From Gorsachius magnificus (lineage: Eukaryota; Chordata; Aves; Pelecaniformes; Ardeidae), in NCBI GenBank assembly GCA_034008185.1, contig CM067084.1:11427385-11491384 (forward strand): DNA of 64,000 nt, in the 5' to 3' direction. The notes below the pieces were generated by a model. That model was not told where the DNA came from. It searched no databases and worked only from the letters and a program-made list of their open reading frames with translations. Positions 1 through 12,541 of the stretch are shown piece after piece (the first letter of the stretch is position 1; the number at the start of each line of letters is the position of its first letter). The translations under genes were made by a program, and so were the position numbers.

Positions 1-237
1 GACAGCAAATCTAAAATCGACAGAAGGAATTATTTTTTCAGCCAACAATAAGTTAACAAAAGTCACTGCCACAATACATTATTGGAATCAAGAGCTCAGT
101 CCGATTAGAAAAGGAAATGGATGTTTGTATAGATTATAACAACAGCCAGAGTTACTAGGATTTTGAAATAATCAGGGATCTGGAAATGATATAAATTCTG
201 ATGCTTCAGGGCAAAAGACAATCATAGTAGCTAGGAA

Positions 238-264
238 TTTTTTTTTTTTTTTTTTTTTTTTTTT
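238..264. repeat. Poly(T) tract, 27 nt
   Basis: An uninterrupted run of 27 T. No reverse-oriented gene body or target-site duplication was seen next to it, so it is not evidently the tail of a processed pseudogene. Confidence 0.9.
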
Positions 265-520
265 ATGGACAATATACCTTTTTAACTGTGCACTGTAAGG
301 GTTCTCAAATTTTCCCCTGAAGCATCAGAGGGTGGCTGTTGGGAGGCAGGTGGTCAGGAGGACCTCTAATATTTCCTAAGAACGGTTTTAATGCTCAGTT
401 TCAAAAGGGTATGTTGGAAAATATTTGCCTGCTATCTGAACTACTTGTCTGGAATGCTCAGAAATATCTTTATTATTTTGTAGGCCCAGGGCCTTTATGT
501 ATATATGTAAATATTTATTT

Positions 521-536
521 TTATATATATATATAT
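521..536. repeat. Short (TA)n microsatellite
   Basis: About eight TA units inside an AT-rich patch. Confidence 0.8.
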
Positions 537-2373
537 GTACGTGCTGGGAAGCTGTACAGCCTAGCACATAACCATATTTATAACCTGGTTGAAGCAGAAA
601 CAGATATGGATGTGACAAGAATGCATACCCCAAAAAATGGTTGGGATGGGTATCAAATACGTAGGAAAACTGTAAGGTCAATTGGCAAAACTATAAAGCA
701 ACATGCTAGACTATTGTGTTTTGGTTTTACTGTTCCGTGTCTCATGTGTTCCCAATTAATAGATGTGTTTTTCCTTATTATCTCCTAATGTTGTGATGTT
801 TGATGCTTGCTACGATGTCCTGAAAGGAAGAAGCCTGTGTGATAGTTGAGGTTTTCCACTACACGTGTCTTTGCAACTTCAAAGGTTCCAGACTTCTAGC
901 AGAGGTGGAAGTGATACGTACCAATAAAAATGTGTGCCATCCAAATTAATTATTTAACACCCCCCCAATTTTCTTTAACTAAATCTATGAACTCAGTTAT
1001 TCATATGATTTATGATAACTTGGTCAACAAGAAAATTAAGAGATTTGAATGAAAATTAAAAGTTCCATGGAACAGGTTTATAAAAATATAGCATCACTTC
1101 AGCTTCCTATGAAAGTTATCTTACTGAAGATGTATCTCTATAGCTATATGTATGTATGAGTGAATTTATAACATTTGAACAAGTTAAGACTGGAATATTT
1201 ATGTTTTTCACAGGTATTTATTTTCTCCTGTCGCAGAATGTAATCTTATGCAGGAATTTGTAGAACAATGTATCTTCTCAAAAAGGGATTCTGTGAAGGA
1301 ATCAAAATAACGTGTAGTTCAGTGGATTAAATAAATAATCAGAATATCAAAACTGCATAATTTGATAACCTAGACATTCCCTTAGTATTCTCCTGATTAC
1401 TTTATTCACTTACAAGATTAGAAGCAGTGCCCGATTTACCCCTTAATCTTCATGAAGGCTCTCTCCCAGAGGACTAGCTTTTAAGTCAAAAATCTCTTTT
1501 CTCAAATTCCCTGCTTTATTTCGGGGGGTCTTACGATAATGGTGGAAGCAAACAGCTTGCTAACTAAACAAAATCTGTCTTTGATCTTGCTTCCACAGGC
1601 AAGCAGATATGTCCCTTCTTGATCCTTATAGACAAGGCCATTATGCGCTGAGTCCCTATTCCTACAATGTAATCTTCACTGATTTGGGACTAATTAGTGC
1701 ATTAAATTAAGGTTCTGCATACTTTCTTTAATAGCACTAGTTACTGAGCCACCTATTAGGAAGAATCTTAACCTAGCAGATAAACGGTGAAAATTTCATT
1801 ACCGATATAGCTATTTAGCTGATTTTCATTAATAACAGGGAAAAGACTTTTACCATACCAGATAGCACATCACTGATACTAATTTTTTTGTCTTAATTAA
1901 AAGACAGCTCTGTTTACTGGAAAATACGTGAAGTCATTTGAGAGCTCCCTTCTTCACTGTAGATACTGGTTTTCATTGTGTGTTAGCTGAAACCTGGCAA
2001 TCATTGGTGCTCACTTTCACAGGAGGCAGCTGCTCTGAAGTTTTCGGGTGTGGTTGGTCATGATGGGTATATTTTGAATCAAAAGCTATTGTTTCTCTGG
2101 GAACAAAATTGTTGAAATCTATGAAGTTACTGCATCTAAGGAAACCTGACTTCTGATGAGTAGAGCCCCTGGCTACTGTATTTCTTCTTAGAATTCCCCA
2201 GAAGATGTTATATTCTTATCCCACTTTGCTCTGGATGGGACACTGGAAGTTCTTAAGATTAGAAATACTTCAACCTGAGAGCAGTAAATTTAAATTAAAA
2301 ATCACATTTCTGAGTATAACAGCTTGTGTGATATATTGAAAGAGGGACATTGCTATAATTTTTTTTCTTGCAG

Positions 2374-2567
2374 AGAGACCCATTTATATTTTGTGTTATT
2401 ATTGAAAGCTAAAAGTAACGTGAACAATACAGATTTTATTCTGCTAGTAATTATGCAAAATTTAGTAGCATGCAATATGTACATATGTGGAGTTTTGATG
2501 GAATCGGAAAGACAAACCTCTGGTTCAAGCTCTGAACCACCTAGGAAAATAGACATTGCACATGCTG
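2374..2567 (+). CDS. Candidate internal coding exon, unknown protein
   Basis: I do not recognise this protein. The stretch follows a very strong acceptor (a T-rich tract then TTGCAG, ending at 2,373) and ends at a good donor, CTG|GTAAGC, at 2,568. One frame is open across all 194 nt: one base completes a codon, 64 codons follow, and one base is left over. The first half is hydrophobic (FVLLLK, ILLVIM). The second half is polar, with an internal methionine at 2,498 followed by ESERQTSGSSSEPPRK. No flanking exon in matching phase was found, so it may be a pseudo-exon. The antisense strand is also partly open here, which weakens the case. Confidence 0.22.
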
Positions 2568-4437
2568 GTAAGCTGCTTTGTGTGGTTCTATAATTTGAGA
2601 TCTCATTAGTTGGCTCTCTTTTTTTAACCCAAATCTATTGTTTTACTTTATTACTGTTCAGTTCATTCAGATACAGATTTGAGTACTGTTCAGGCGTAAC
2701 ACAGACGTATTTTTGTTTTTAGTATTTTATAGTCTATTGTTTTCTAGCCTGTCCCTTTACTAAAATTAACTGTAATAGTACTCCTCACACCCCTTTGTCA
2801 TGAATTATCATTTTCTGCATGTTGTTTTGAAATTCTGTTGTCGATCTATTGCTGATGGAAAATTATAAACAGTTAGAAAATTATTAGCAGTGTGCTTAAG
2901 CATCACCTGCCTTCCCAGCTAATTAAATAGCTTGGTTCTGACCTGCTTTTCGTTGGGCAAGAACAGCAGGGTGGCTTCAGAACAAAAAATAATGAATTTC
3001 AAACCATTGTATCTGAGCAGTACAGACAGCTAAATCCACTACTTGAGATTGAAATTCAACTACATTATGTCTGTGCATCTTTCTTGGGAATTAAGAAACA
3101 TAAAAGATGCGCTCTAGATTAAGTCTATTTTTTTTAGGTTTTTAATTTTTTTTTTTTTTCCCCAAGAATTCTAAGGCCACAGGTTGTGGTTTTGGAACAG
3201 ATATGCCACCAATTTTCAAGGATTATCAGAGAAGGCAAGGGAAAGCAGCATTTCCCAGTTTAAAGATGAAAAATGCAGCTGAACAAAGGGTTCATTAATA
3301 TTGCCTGTAGAGACTACCTTATTTAAGAGAATACCCCTGAAAAAAACTGTGCTAATGGATATTAAAAGACGAGAAATCTTTTGTAGCTTTTTTGGTAAGA
3401 CTATAATATTCACCTTTCCTAGTGAACCAGTGAAAATTGGGAGTAACTCCTGGAGCAACTACTGTTGCTCACTAGTACACGATAGATGGTACGTACAAAA
3501 TAAATCGGGCTAACAGTCTCTTATGTCAAAAGATTATTTTACTCATTTTCTTCCTGCTTTTAGATCATGTAATGTATTCTCCTTGCTGACAGAGAGCACG
3601 CACTATGCTGTCCAGAGGTAAATGAGTCCAGTTCATTACATGATCGAAGCATTCAGTTTTCTTGTAATTTTGTTGCTTGGATCTGCTTGCTTAAGTGCTC
3701 TTTGGAAGCTTAATGGAGATGCTTTGCCACTTTAATTACTAATATCTAAGCATGTTTTATTCACATGCAGAATTTTGTCCCAATAAATGCTTCTGTATTT
3801 AATAAATAATTTATTTACTAATAGGCGGACTTGGAAATGGAGAATTTTCTTTCTGTGCTACATAAAATCCCCTTTCCAGCCTTCAGTCCACCTGCGTTTC
3901 TTATTTCCCATCATTGAACTTTGTGAAGTCTTTCAAACTTTTCCACAATGCATCATGCACTAGCAAAATGAGACAAAAGGAAAAATACTATTGTAAAATA
4001 TATTTTGTATAGCAGCTGTTAGTGTGTGAGACTGAGATAGGAAGATTACAAATAAGGTGAGGGAAGGTCATGATATTTCAGTGTTAGTGCCACAGTAAAG
4101 GCCATTATATATTTTTTTTCTTAGATGGAACATGGGCTTTGTAAGCGCCCGTGTCAGTGGTAAAACCCATTGGCATTTCCCAGTTGTACTAGGATGGATG
4201 CAGAAATCTCCTCCGGAACCTGAGCGATCTCCCTCATTAAAACTTCATCAAACCCTCTGCTCCCATGAACAGGATCATTTTTGTCAAACCAGTATTTGGG
4301 GGGAGCAAAAAATGTTTCATTAGAAAGCTTTTATCTCTAGAACTCAAAAGTAAATATTCTTAAGCCTTAAATATAGTGGATGGTTTCATATATTTCACAT
4401 CTAAAGCAACCAATAAATATCTAATTAATCCCCTGAA
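2568..4437. other. Non-coding stretch with inverted repeat, possible conserved element
   Basis: No convincing exon. A 12-bp perfect inverted repeat sits at 3,563-3,574 and 3,634-3,645. The surrounding block, about 3,540-3,800, is a balanced non-repetitive sequence of the kind often seen in conserved vertebrate non-coding elements. That last point is impression, not measurement. Confidence 0.45.
3563..3645. repeat. 12-bp perfect inverted repeat, 59-nt spacer
   Basis: Left arm GATCATGTAATG at 3,563-3,574 and its exact reverse complement at 3,634-3,645. The spacer does not pair extensively, so the fold would be a 12-bp basal stem with a large loop. Confidence 0.85.
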
Positions 4438-4552
4438 CAGTTCCTCACTGCAGGTAAGAATTATCATCCTTGTTTCACAAGTGGAGAAACAGGAACAGGG
4501 GAATTACTTGATTCATTCAAGGTCATGCTCAGAGCGTGTGTCAGAGCCAACA
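4438..4552 (-). mobile_element. MIR SINE relic
   Basis: The plus strand reads as the reverse complement of the MIR family. It contains in order the block like TTATTATCCCCATTTTACAGATGAGGAAAC (seen as ATTATCATCCTTGTTTCAC then GTGGAGAAAC), a degraded AGTTACTTG block, CAAGGTCATGCTCAGAG and GTCAGAGCCA. MIR is an ancient tRNA-derived SINE fossil in amniotes. The 58-codon frame through it is coincidental. Confidence 0.7.
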
Positions 4553-6475
4553 GCACGAAGCCTTGTTTCGTAATCCATTATCATCATCACAAGACCGGCT
4601 TCTCTTCATCACCACCCAAAGGCTTGAAAAAGTATGCTATGGAAAAATCTAATTTGCTTAGCTTTGTTTTTTTTTTTTTTTTTAATTTCTGTACGTAAGA
4701 AGTTAATGAATCACTTAAATTATGCATTTCCATAGATGAGCTTTATAGAGGATTCAGAAGCTGTTTTCAGTGCCTATCGTCAAACAGTGCCTTGAGAGCT
4801 GTGCCCTGCCATGCCCTACCCATCGTTTCTCATGTGTTCTCCTTGGCCTGGAACCATGGTTGTTCCTAATTACTGTGCTTTTGTGAAAGCAGGTTTTAAA
4901 TTTTAAAACCCCTTCACTCAGCTTGGCCTTTAAAATGAGTTAAGAAATTACAATTTTACAAACCAGTGTCTCTGAAAAACAGACCATATTTATGTACTTA
5001 AGTACAATCTGCTAGAAATGGGAAAAAATACATTAGCCACATACCTATCTTAATCCTGTATACAATTTAAAATATTAGGTGGAAAATAGGGTTTGATCCT
5101 GCCTATTGTTCCATCTTGTAACCATACCTGGGAACGCTATTCTGGTTTGGTAGAGTGAAGATGTGTACTTGACATGTCTTTCTGTGGTGAATTTCCTTAA
5201 GAGTATTAAAAAAAAAAAAAAAAAGCTAACCTTAAAACGTATTTCAGGCTTAGTTTTATTCTTTAAAAGAAATTATTTATTCAATATCCTTTTAGTTCCA
5301 CTGGATTCAAGTCTTACACAATTGACAACTTTGGAGCCTAATTAAGTTGCAGTCAGGGGCTGTTTTAACTTGTCTTAATGTCTCTGATTACATGGAACAT
5401 ATTTGTAGAGCAAAGCGTATTTTTGATTTAAAGGATGTAATGGAACAAATAGGTATTATATAGTATTCCTCCTCAAGGTAAACTGGGATGGATAATTTAA
5501 TTTCCAAGGCAACAAATTATCTTATCATGAGTGACCAGGCAATTTCTTTCCTGCAATAAACTAAGTAGGTACAGACAGCTCTAACCAGATGAAATCATTA
5601 TCCTTTTTAAAGCAGAAGCGTTGAATAGAAGTAATTTTCTCAGCCTTAGCTTCACAGTAGAAAGTAGCTCTTGTAAACACTGCACACTGTGGTCTTAGGT
5701 AAGAGCAACAAGTTTAACCCTTTCAGTGGGAAAAGATAAACAGGGCCGTATTATATAGATGATGAAAGGAAAAAAAAAGATTAAAAATTGCGTATATATA
5801 TATAAAGAAATTAGAAATCCAATGAAAGGTAGAAATAGTTAAGAAAGCAATGGTAATATATTTGTTATGTATTTTCAGTGTTCCTGGCGATCAGAGTAAT
5901 TTGTATGAATTCTACTCAAAAAGGGCAAAACTGTTTTTTACAAAAGTGCAGTATGTGACCAGGTTGTGTATTCACATTTGAAGTGTAAAGATGGTATGCG
6001 GTCATGTGTATGCCAATGAACCCTCCTTTGGTTCTTTGGAGTTCATTTTATGCTATAGTAATGGCGCGTATGTACATGTGTACATAGATTCAGAAGCTGC
6101 CCTGCCCTGCTTGCTACTTGGAACAAACAGTGAGACTTCCGTAAGCCTGTCAATTTACTTGGGCTGGAGTTAAAAAGGAAAATAAGTTTTCTCACGTATT
6201 GAGAAAATGGGAATGTTTTGCAGAACTTCAAGTGCCTTTCCTGAGGAACTAATGCAAATTCCATGCCCTTCGGAGATGCTTTGGCCTGTTTTTTGTAAAA
6301 AGTGATTCCTAGTTAGAAAGTTAATGCAGAAAGAAGAGAACCTTGGACAGTGTCTAGCTGAGGAAACTCAAGCTTTCATCCTTATTTTTTAAGAAAGTTA
6401 TCTAAATCTGGAGGCTGATGTATCTCCAGTTCTCAATCTCTAGCCCTCCAAATGTTGTGTTCCTCTCTTGCACAG
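4553..6475. other. Non-coding stretch
   Basis: AT-rich, with poly(A) at 5,208-5,224 and a short TA repeat near 5,793-5,804. No exon or dispersed repeat recognised. Confidence 0.55.
5208..5224. repeat. Poly(A) tract, 17 nt
   Basis: Uninterrupted A17 in AT-rich surroundings, with no retrogene body next to it. Confidence 0.85.
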
Positions 6476-6570
6476 CCGTATAGCTTCTTCAGGATGGAAA
6501 AAGGCTGGCTTCATCCTAGCCTTGTCAGTAGGAATAGTATCTTCCCAGATTTGGGGAAACAGGATGCAAG
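6476..6570 (+). CDS. Weak candidate coding exon
   Basis: Preceded by a pyrimidine-rich acceptor (TCCTCTCTTGCACAG, ending at 6,475) and followed by the donor CAAG|GTGAGG at 6,571. One frame is open throughout. It reads about 31 codons and includes a hydrophobic stretch, AGFILALSVGIVSSQIWG. I recognise no family, and no phase-matched neighbour was found. Pseudo-exons of this kind are common, so the call rests only on splice-site shape and an open frame. Confidence 0.13.
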
Positions 6571-7375
6571 GTGAGGGTGGTTTACAACAGATTTATTTCC
6601 TCTTCACTTATACAAATAAGGGAAAATATCTCCTCTTTACAGAAATGTATGTTTTTGTTTTGTGGTTGGTTTTTTTTTTTTAATGTGTTTTTGACTATTT
6701 TGACAATATTATCTATCTAGGTGTTGAAGTCATTGCTACATATTGAATTCTGTGGTCATTATTAACTTGCTGGTAGACACAAACATACAGGAAATTAGCA
6801 GAATTTCCACAAAGTGCTGTCAGAATTAGGTGCCCAGATTTGTTGGTTTAGACGTGAAAGTTACCCAAGTGCTTTGTAGGTCTGGATTTTCACCTATCCC
6901 AACTTTTTTCCAAGGAAGCTACTTGTTGCTAGAGTTTTTGGTTTTCCCTTCCTCTTTCCAAAAGTAAGTGGGAAATCAATGGAACAAGTGTCATGATTCC
7001 CTCATTGGTTTGCTACTGAGAGATGGGGGATCCCCATATTTGTGTAAAGTATTAATTCTGAGCAGTCTAAACTCCTCAGCAAATAGTGTTTGTCTCATCT
7101 AATAATTCTAAACTTTCTGCTTAAGTGTGTGTTCATCTTTTTTGATATTATCAGAACAGATTTTCACGATGCTTGGCATTTTCAGATGCATTTAAATGTT
7201 TATATATGTCACCTGTTTGAGTAAAACCATTAAAAGAAAAAAAAAAGTAATGTTCTTGGGATTATGGGGCATTTTAATGTGCATAAAGTAGCATAACTAG
7301 TCATCTTTTATGCATGTGAATTGCAAACAATAGATATATGTGAGTTAGCAGTGCTCTCATTTAATTTTGCTTCTT

Positions 7376-7395
7376 AAAAAAAAAAAAAAAAAAAA
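7376..7395. repeat. Poly(A) tract, 20 nt
   Basis: Uninterrupted A20. Confidence 0.9.
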
Positions 7396-9586
7396 GCACT
7401 TAGTGTAAATTTTTTTGCAATATGTTTCCAGGGTTCAAATAACATTAAAACAAGAAAAACTAACACGAAACCCAGGAATCTGTTCTTACGTAGCCTATCA
7501 TCATGTTGATAAACGTTGATCACATTGTTCCGGTTGAAGGCCACAGGCAATGGAACTGGGGCTAGAAGTTTGACGTTTCTGATGCCATTCTGAATCTATA
7601 CTTTCTCCCAGCAAATTTGTTTGAAATGACCTGATGTTAAAAACTTCTTGAGAAAAACTGTGGGATTGGAGGCTTGGAAGGAAGGAGGTTTCTTAAAAGC
7701 AGTCAGGTACTGTAGTGAGCTTAAGAATAAGAAAACATAAATAAACAGTCCCCTAGTGACCCGATTTTAAGCTGATTCAGTTCTGAGTTACATACGTGAG
7801 CACTCTAGCTAACATGTCCAAGTGATTCAAAATGACAATTTTTATACTGTACCAGCTCCAGGTTTTATAGCAACCTATGTAAACCTTTTTGCACTTTGAA
7901 CTAAGTTGTGAGCAGTTGTTGAGCTCATGTTGCCATCTCTGAAATGTTGCCATCTCTGGATTTGTACAATTAATGTAGTGATGTCTTTCTGAAAGCGCTT
8001 TGGGATACCTTGAGTATGAAAGACTTCTGTATAAAGCCTCAGTCTGTAGTCTGCCTTTCCTTACTTCTAACTCAAGCCATTTCCCAAAATGTCTTGTCAT
8101 TTCCAAGCATAACTTAACATACTCTAAGTTTCAGGATTAAAAATAAAGAAGCAGCTATGTTCAGTGGTCTCATGTAGATAGGAAAAACATTCTCTGAAGG
8201 AAGAAAAGAGAAACTGTATTCTTGATGAATCAAATCTGACTTTTGTAGCAAACTTTCATTTTGACTGAGGTTGTTGGTGTTCCCTCGCCTTTTTTTTTCT
8301 GATTCAAAAGGAAAAGTAAACAATTTGTTGCAAAGCAATTCTGCCATATGCTCCAAAGACACGGTGTTTTAAATCTAAAAATCTTTACATTAGCGTTAGG
8401 CTTTTACTATGATAGGTGAGAAAAATGTGCTACTGCAGGATTATGAGAAGATAGGGAACACTGACAAAATTATATTGTCACCCACTATTTCAGGCAAAAA
8501 TCAGGTTCGACAGTATCCTCGCCTAGGGCTGTATTACCGCCCCTCCACCCCCCGAACTCTATACTTGCCTCGATGTGTATTTGAAGGGAAGGTAGTTGCA
8601 TAAAGCAGAGAGCTCTTTACAGCCTTTAGAACTTTATTTTTTTCTCTCACAACTGAAAGTGCATTTCTCTTGTAGGTTCATGATAGGTTTTTTCCAGAAA
8701 GATGACAAATTGTTTTTGGATAGTGATTTACATAAAAATGAAAAAAAAAGTGCAGTGTAAAGCCAAAATGAGGATAAGGTTTTTTTCTGTCTTGTGTGCC
8801 TCTGCATAGAAAACTGTGGCATTGATTGATGCAATGCTGTGAGCATTCTGCATAATTCTTTTTTATCCCTTTAACTTAAAAAAAAAAAAAAGTTCATCAG
8901 AATCGGCAATATCTGCATGATGCAAAAACATATCAATGAATTGGCACTGCTAATCAAAAGAACTACAGTTTCTTCCATGCAAGTGAAATGTCGCATCCTG
9001 TCTTTTAACCACGATATCTTAAAGTTCATGTTTACTGAAATTCCATTTATGAGTTGTTCTAATTTGGGCTGGAGGAGAATACCTGTACATAACCATTCGT
9101 ACAGTAAAAAACACTGTGTGGAGATTGGCTTTATAGTAGTTTGGACCAACAGCAATAAAGACCAGTACTGATGAGTACTGGTGATCATTTTGATAGTAGG
9201 TCTTGTTTGAAGTCATTTAGAAGTCATCAACATTTCAATCATTTTGGCTGAAAACCAGCGTGCTGAAAAACTACTGAGATCACTCAGTCAAGCCAGCAAG
9301 CAAGGAAATGCAGAGATGTTTTGCAAAAAATGCAGTTTGCAGGTGATTGAAGTACAGGAGGTCAGTCTTGAAAAATTTTATGATGATTGTAAGACAAAAA
9401 AAAAAGTCATTTCAAACATCCATGTGGCTGACCAGATGTTTGAATGTTTGCTTTAAACCATTTTAAGGGCTGAAAAGACCGCTTCTAAAAATCTTGCAGA
9501 TGCATTTTTTATGACTTGAATAAGCTTATTTTTTTTTAGTGGGGAACAAAGTGAGGGTGGGGAAAAAAGGGTTGACCTAAAAGGAC

Positions 9587-9609
9587 TTTTTTTTTTTTTT
9601 TTTTTTTTT
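9587..9609. repeat. Poly(T) tract, 23 nt
   Basis: Uninterrupted T23. Confidence 0.9.
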
Positions 9610-10274
9610 ACCTAAATAAGGAATGGCAGTCATTTCTGTTAACAGTGAACTATATTTCTGTTATTAGTTTTGCCTTGAAAAGCTGAATTATTTTGCTGTT
9701 ACTGTGTTGTCAAGAACACCTGGGGAAATTAGATGCCATCCTTTCATCTGTCACTGATTCCCTGGGAAATGCTAAGCCAGGCGCGTACACAAAGGCTTGT
9801 TCCTTGCCTTGGATAGCCGATACTGGTGTGGGAGGAATGCTGAGCTCTCCCTGCTGCAGCTGGTGTCCAGGAGAACTGTGGTTATGACCTGTGGATATAA
9901 AATGATAACTCTTGCTGGAAGAACGAATTCTAGTTCACTTATTTTGGGCACCCGTGATAAATTAGTAATTTTTTACCTTAATCTCTTTGCCCAGTGCCTC
10001 TTTGTTTTTAAAATGATTGTCGCGCTTAAAGCTGGTATCTGAGTTGTTATGCAGATGCCAGCTGGTTTAATGAAGATGCTCTGGTCAACATCCAGAGGTA
10101 TTTGATGGGAACGTGTTGAAGTGAAGCTGACATTGGAAGTGAGGCCTGCCTGGTCTTCTGCCAGCCCAAATTGCTGTGGTTGCGTCTTGGATGACATCTG
10201 TCTCCTGAGCTCAGGCAGGCTGGCACCAAAAGGAGCCCCCTCTGGGTCCCCCCTGCCTGCACTTCAGGTGATTT

Positions 10275-10296
10275 AAAAACAAACAAACAAACAAAC
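10275..10296. repeat. (AAAC)n microsatellite
   Basis: About five CAAA units in tandem. A second AAAC repeat in the same orientation lies about 280 bp downstream. Confidence 0.9.
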
Positions 10297-10559
10297 GCCT
10301 TCAGGTTACTCTGGGGTAGGTGAGAAGGCTTCTGGAGATAATGGCTGCCTCTTCGAGCTCTTCCAGGAGCTGGGTAAATGGTCCAGCTGTTGGAGTCTCT
10401 GAAGCGTTTGTGCAAGGGAAGGGTGTGTTGCCCAGTTCCTCTGAAACTGAGGCGTTATTCAGACACGTTAAAAAGACAGCATTCTGTGTTTCCATATTTC
10501 CTTTCTCCCACCGTTTGCCTGTGTTGAGAACGTCAAAGCTTGACCATCTTTTGATTTTT

Positions 10560-10583
10560 AAAAACAAACAAACAAACAAAAAA
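10560..10583. repeat. (AAAC)n microsatellite, second copy
   Basis: About five CAAA units, same orientation as the repeat at 10,275-10,296. Confidence 0.9.
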
Positions 10584-11439
10584 TTCTAGATATGCAAACT
10601 TCTTATAAGACGGAAATCCTGGTTCCTTCATAGCGTTAATAAAAGTTGTTGGAAGAAGTGTACACGTTAATGTTGATGAAGCAGTCAAATGCTACAGAAA
10701 TTAGGACTCAATTTTACTATCCTCATAGCTGTAGTAATGCAGGGTATCACAAGCAATACTGAGTAGAAAACAAGAAAATGGAAGAGCTTCTCTTTATGCG
10801 TGTACCCCCCATCCTCTGCGTTGAAGGAGAGGGTGCCTGTAGGTAACACAAGTGAAGCCTGAACCTGAAACCACAGGCACGTTTTAGTAGGGAGGGGTAT
10901 ATATTTATATGCAATTTTAATTCTGATGTTTCCTATCTCATAGCATATTGATTTTTTCAACAGTGAAAAGTTTGTTTAATGTATTTGTGTCTGTAATTGC
11001 ATTTAGAGTAAATGCTTGCTAAGGTGAGTATGGGGGGGGTGTGTGTGACTGGGGGAGACAGGTTGTGCCCCTGTAATAGGTATGCAGAGAATCCAGTCTG
11101 GATAATTATATGTCCACATAATTTAAGGTTAATACTTATCATTTACTCAGTAAGGTTTCAATGAATTTTTAACGAAGGTCAGTGATGCTCAGTTTATCAA
11201 GTGGATTAGTTGTGTTCCCACCAAAAGGGTGAAGATCATAAGTAGCTCTAACACTGATTACCAAGACCTTGGGGCTTCGTTTGTCTGCTTTACTCGATAT
11301 ATTCCCTGTGAACAGTGCAACCTGAGACTTCATTTTCGGTGAATTTTCAATCCGTTTTGGTGGTCTTTATTAATTTATGTTATTCCACTAATGAAGTTTC
11401 ACCAAGAGCAGCTGAAATGTTCTCATTACTTTGCACCAG

Positions 11440-11520
11440 ATTTTGATCATATTCTGCGCCTCTGTAATTACCTCAGATTTACTCCTCTGTAATTGAGATC
11501 ATAATTTGACCCAATATGTT
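11440..11520 (+). repeat. Possible ancient amniote dispersed repeat
   Basis: The sequence runs CTGTAATTACCTCAGATTTACTCC, then CTGTAATTGAGATCATAATTTGACCC. It resembles old sauropsid or amniote dispersed elements with blocks like 'agatttactcc' and 'gagatcagaatttggccc'. I cannot name the family securely. Confidence 0.28.
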
Positions 11521-12302
11521 AATGACTTTAAAGTAATATAAAAAATGATGAAACCATTTAATGAATATTTTCAAATGGGGTCACCCACTTGCTCAAACAC
11601 TCAGACAAAAGGGCGTCTGATTTGTTTGGTATAGGTCAGCCAGGGAACGTCCATGGGCAAAGGCCAGCTTCAGTGTCCCTAACTGCTGTCAGAAAGGATG
11701 CTTCGTAGAGAGGTAATATATGAAAAGGAGGAATGAGCAGCTTCTTGTTGGCAACAATGCAATCAAAATTCAACCTGGAATAGTATTTTGGCAGCTGGAA
11801 TTTATTTCAAGCAGAATAAGGCTGCTGGATCCCACCAGTTCGTAGTAAATGACAGCAATGGCAAGAAAAGCAGGAAAGATTGCCGTGGGGGGTAAGAGGA
11901 GATGAAACACATACACTCTTGAGATGTACAGGTACTGACAGACCTGCTATCTGTTCCAGGTATTAAAAATGATCCATTTCTTGTGGGTAATCGTAACCGT
12001 CAGTGACAGCAGCGCTGCTCGCAGGTGTATTCTGTAACCTGCCTGGTGCAGCAAAGGCTGCCGTGGGTTTTAACTTGATAACGAAGTGCCGCTGCACTCC
12101 AAGACAAAGGCCTTGGACCAGTAAAATGCCACTTTCTTCCACCTCCACAGAGGTGAAATAAGTTTTGAGTTCTGGTCCCTGCACTCTGGATTATTTCCTT
12201 TCTTTTTCCAATGACAGTTCAATATAAAAACATAAAACTACTCTGGGAAGGAAGAGGCAGAATTTAAGAACTTCTCTTTCTGTCCAAGTAACCCAGCATT
12301 AC

Positions 12303-12541
12303 CTGTAGTTATGTCCCTTCTTGCTATTCTCCTTTGCTGCCAGGAATATTACACTCAAGAGAAGACAACCTCTGTTTTCAGCTGAACCAGTCCATCCACT
12401 TGTTCTAACACCTTCTAAACTGGAAAAAACAAGATTAGAGTTTGTCCTTGGGGGTACAGTAGTTACATCTGCTGCCTTTTGTGTGGAACCCAGTAGTTCA
12501 ACATCTGCCACTTGGGGAACCTTTGAGGGACTTTGTTTCAA
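12303..12541 (-). CDS. Weak candidate coding exon, minus strand
   Basis: On the minus strand a frame of about 80 codons is open up to a donor-like TACAG|GTAATG (plus-strand position 12,302 downward). The sequence is fairly balanced (for example QVADVELLGSTQKAADVT). The plus strand of the same interval is also open over 12,321-12,551, so the openness may reflect base composition rather than selection. I recognise no family in either direction. It lies on the same strand as the putative minus-strand gene from the 42.85 kb promoter, but nothing links the two. Confidence 0.13.

Larger units (their letters stand above)
1..2373. other. Non-coding stretch, no gene seen
   Basis: AT-rich sequence with no recognisable coding exon or interspersed repeat. 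It holds a T27 run at 238-264 and a short TA repeat near 521-536. The 149-codon open frame at 339-788 runs through the TA repeat and has low-complexity composition, so I treat it as chance. A short frame at 1,609-1,730 follows a passable acceptor at 1,597-1,598 but has no good donor. Confidence 0.6.
6571..12302. other. Long non-coding stretch with simple repeats
   Basis: It contains poly(A) at 7,376-7,395, poly(T) at 9,587-9,609 and two AAAC-type repeats at 10,275-10,296 and 10,560-10,583. Several 60-120 codon frames occur (for example 9,244-9,456 + and 10,047-10,415 -), but none has family features. The last one translates straight through an AAAC repeat. A degraded old repeat may lie at 11,440-11,520. 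Confidence 0.55.

Noticed and set aside
339..788. 149-codon plus-strand open frame
   Set aside because: It runs through a TA microsatellite (YFYIYIYV), has no family features and no splice context. A few frames of this size are expected by chance.
1599..1730. Short plus frame starting MSLLDPYRQGHYALSP after an acceptor-like AG
   Set aside because: There is no adequate donor (only GTAATC) and the frame ends after about 40 codons.
4445..4458. GCAG|GTAAGA donor look-alike
   Set aside because: It lies inside the MIR relic and is derived from that repeat.
9244..9456. 70-codon plus frame with protein-like composition (KLLRSLSQASKQGNAEMF)
   Set aside because: It begins at TTG rather than ATG, has no acceptor or donor at its ends and contains no known motif.
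10047..10415. 122-codon minus-strand open frame
   Set aside because: It translates through an AAAC repeat (FVCLFVFK) and overlaps two other open frames. No homology is recognised.
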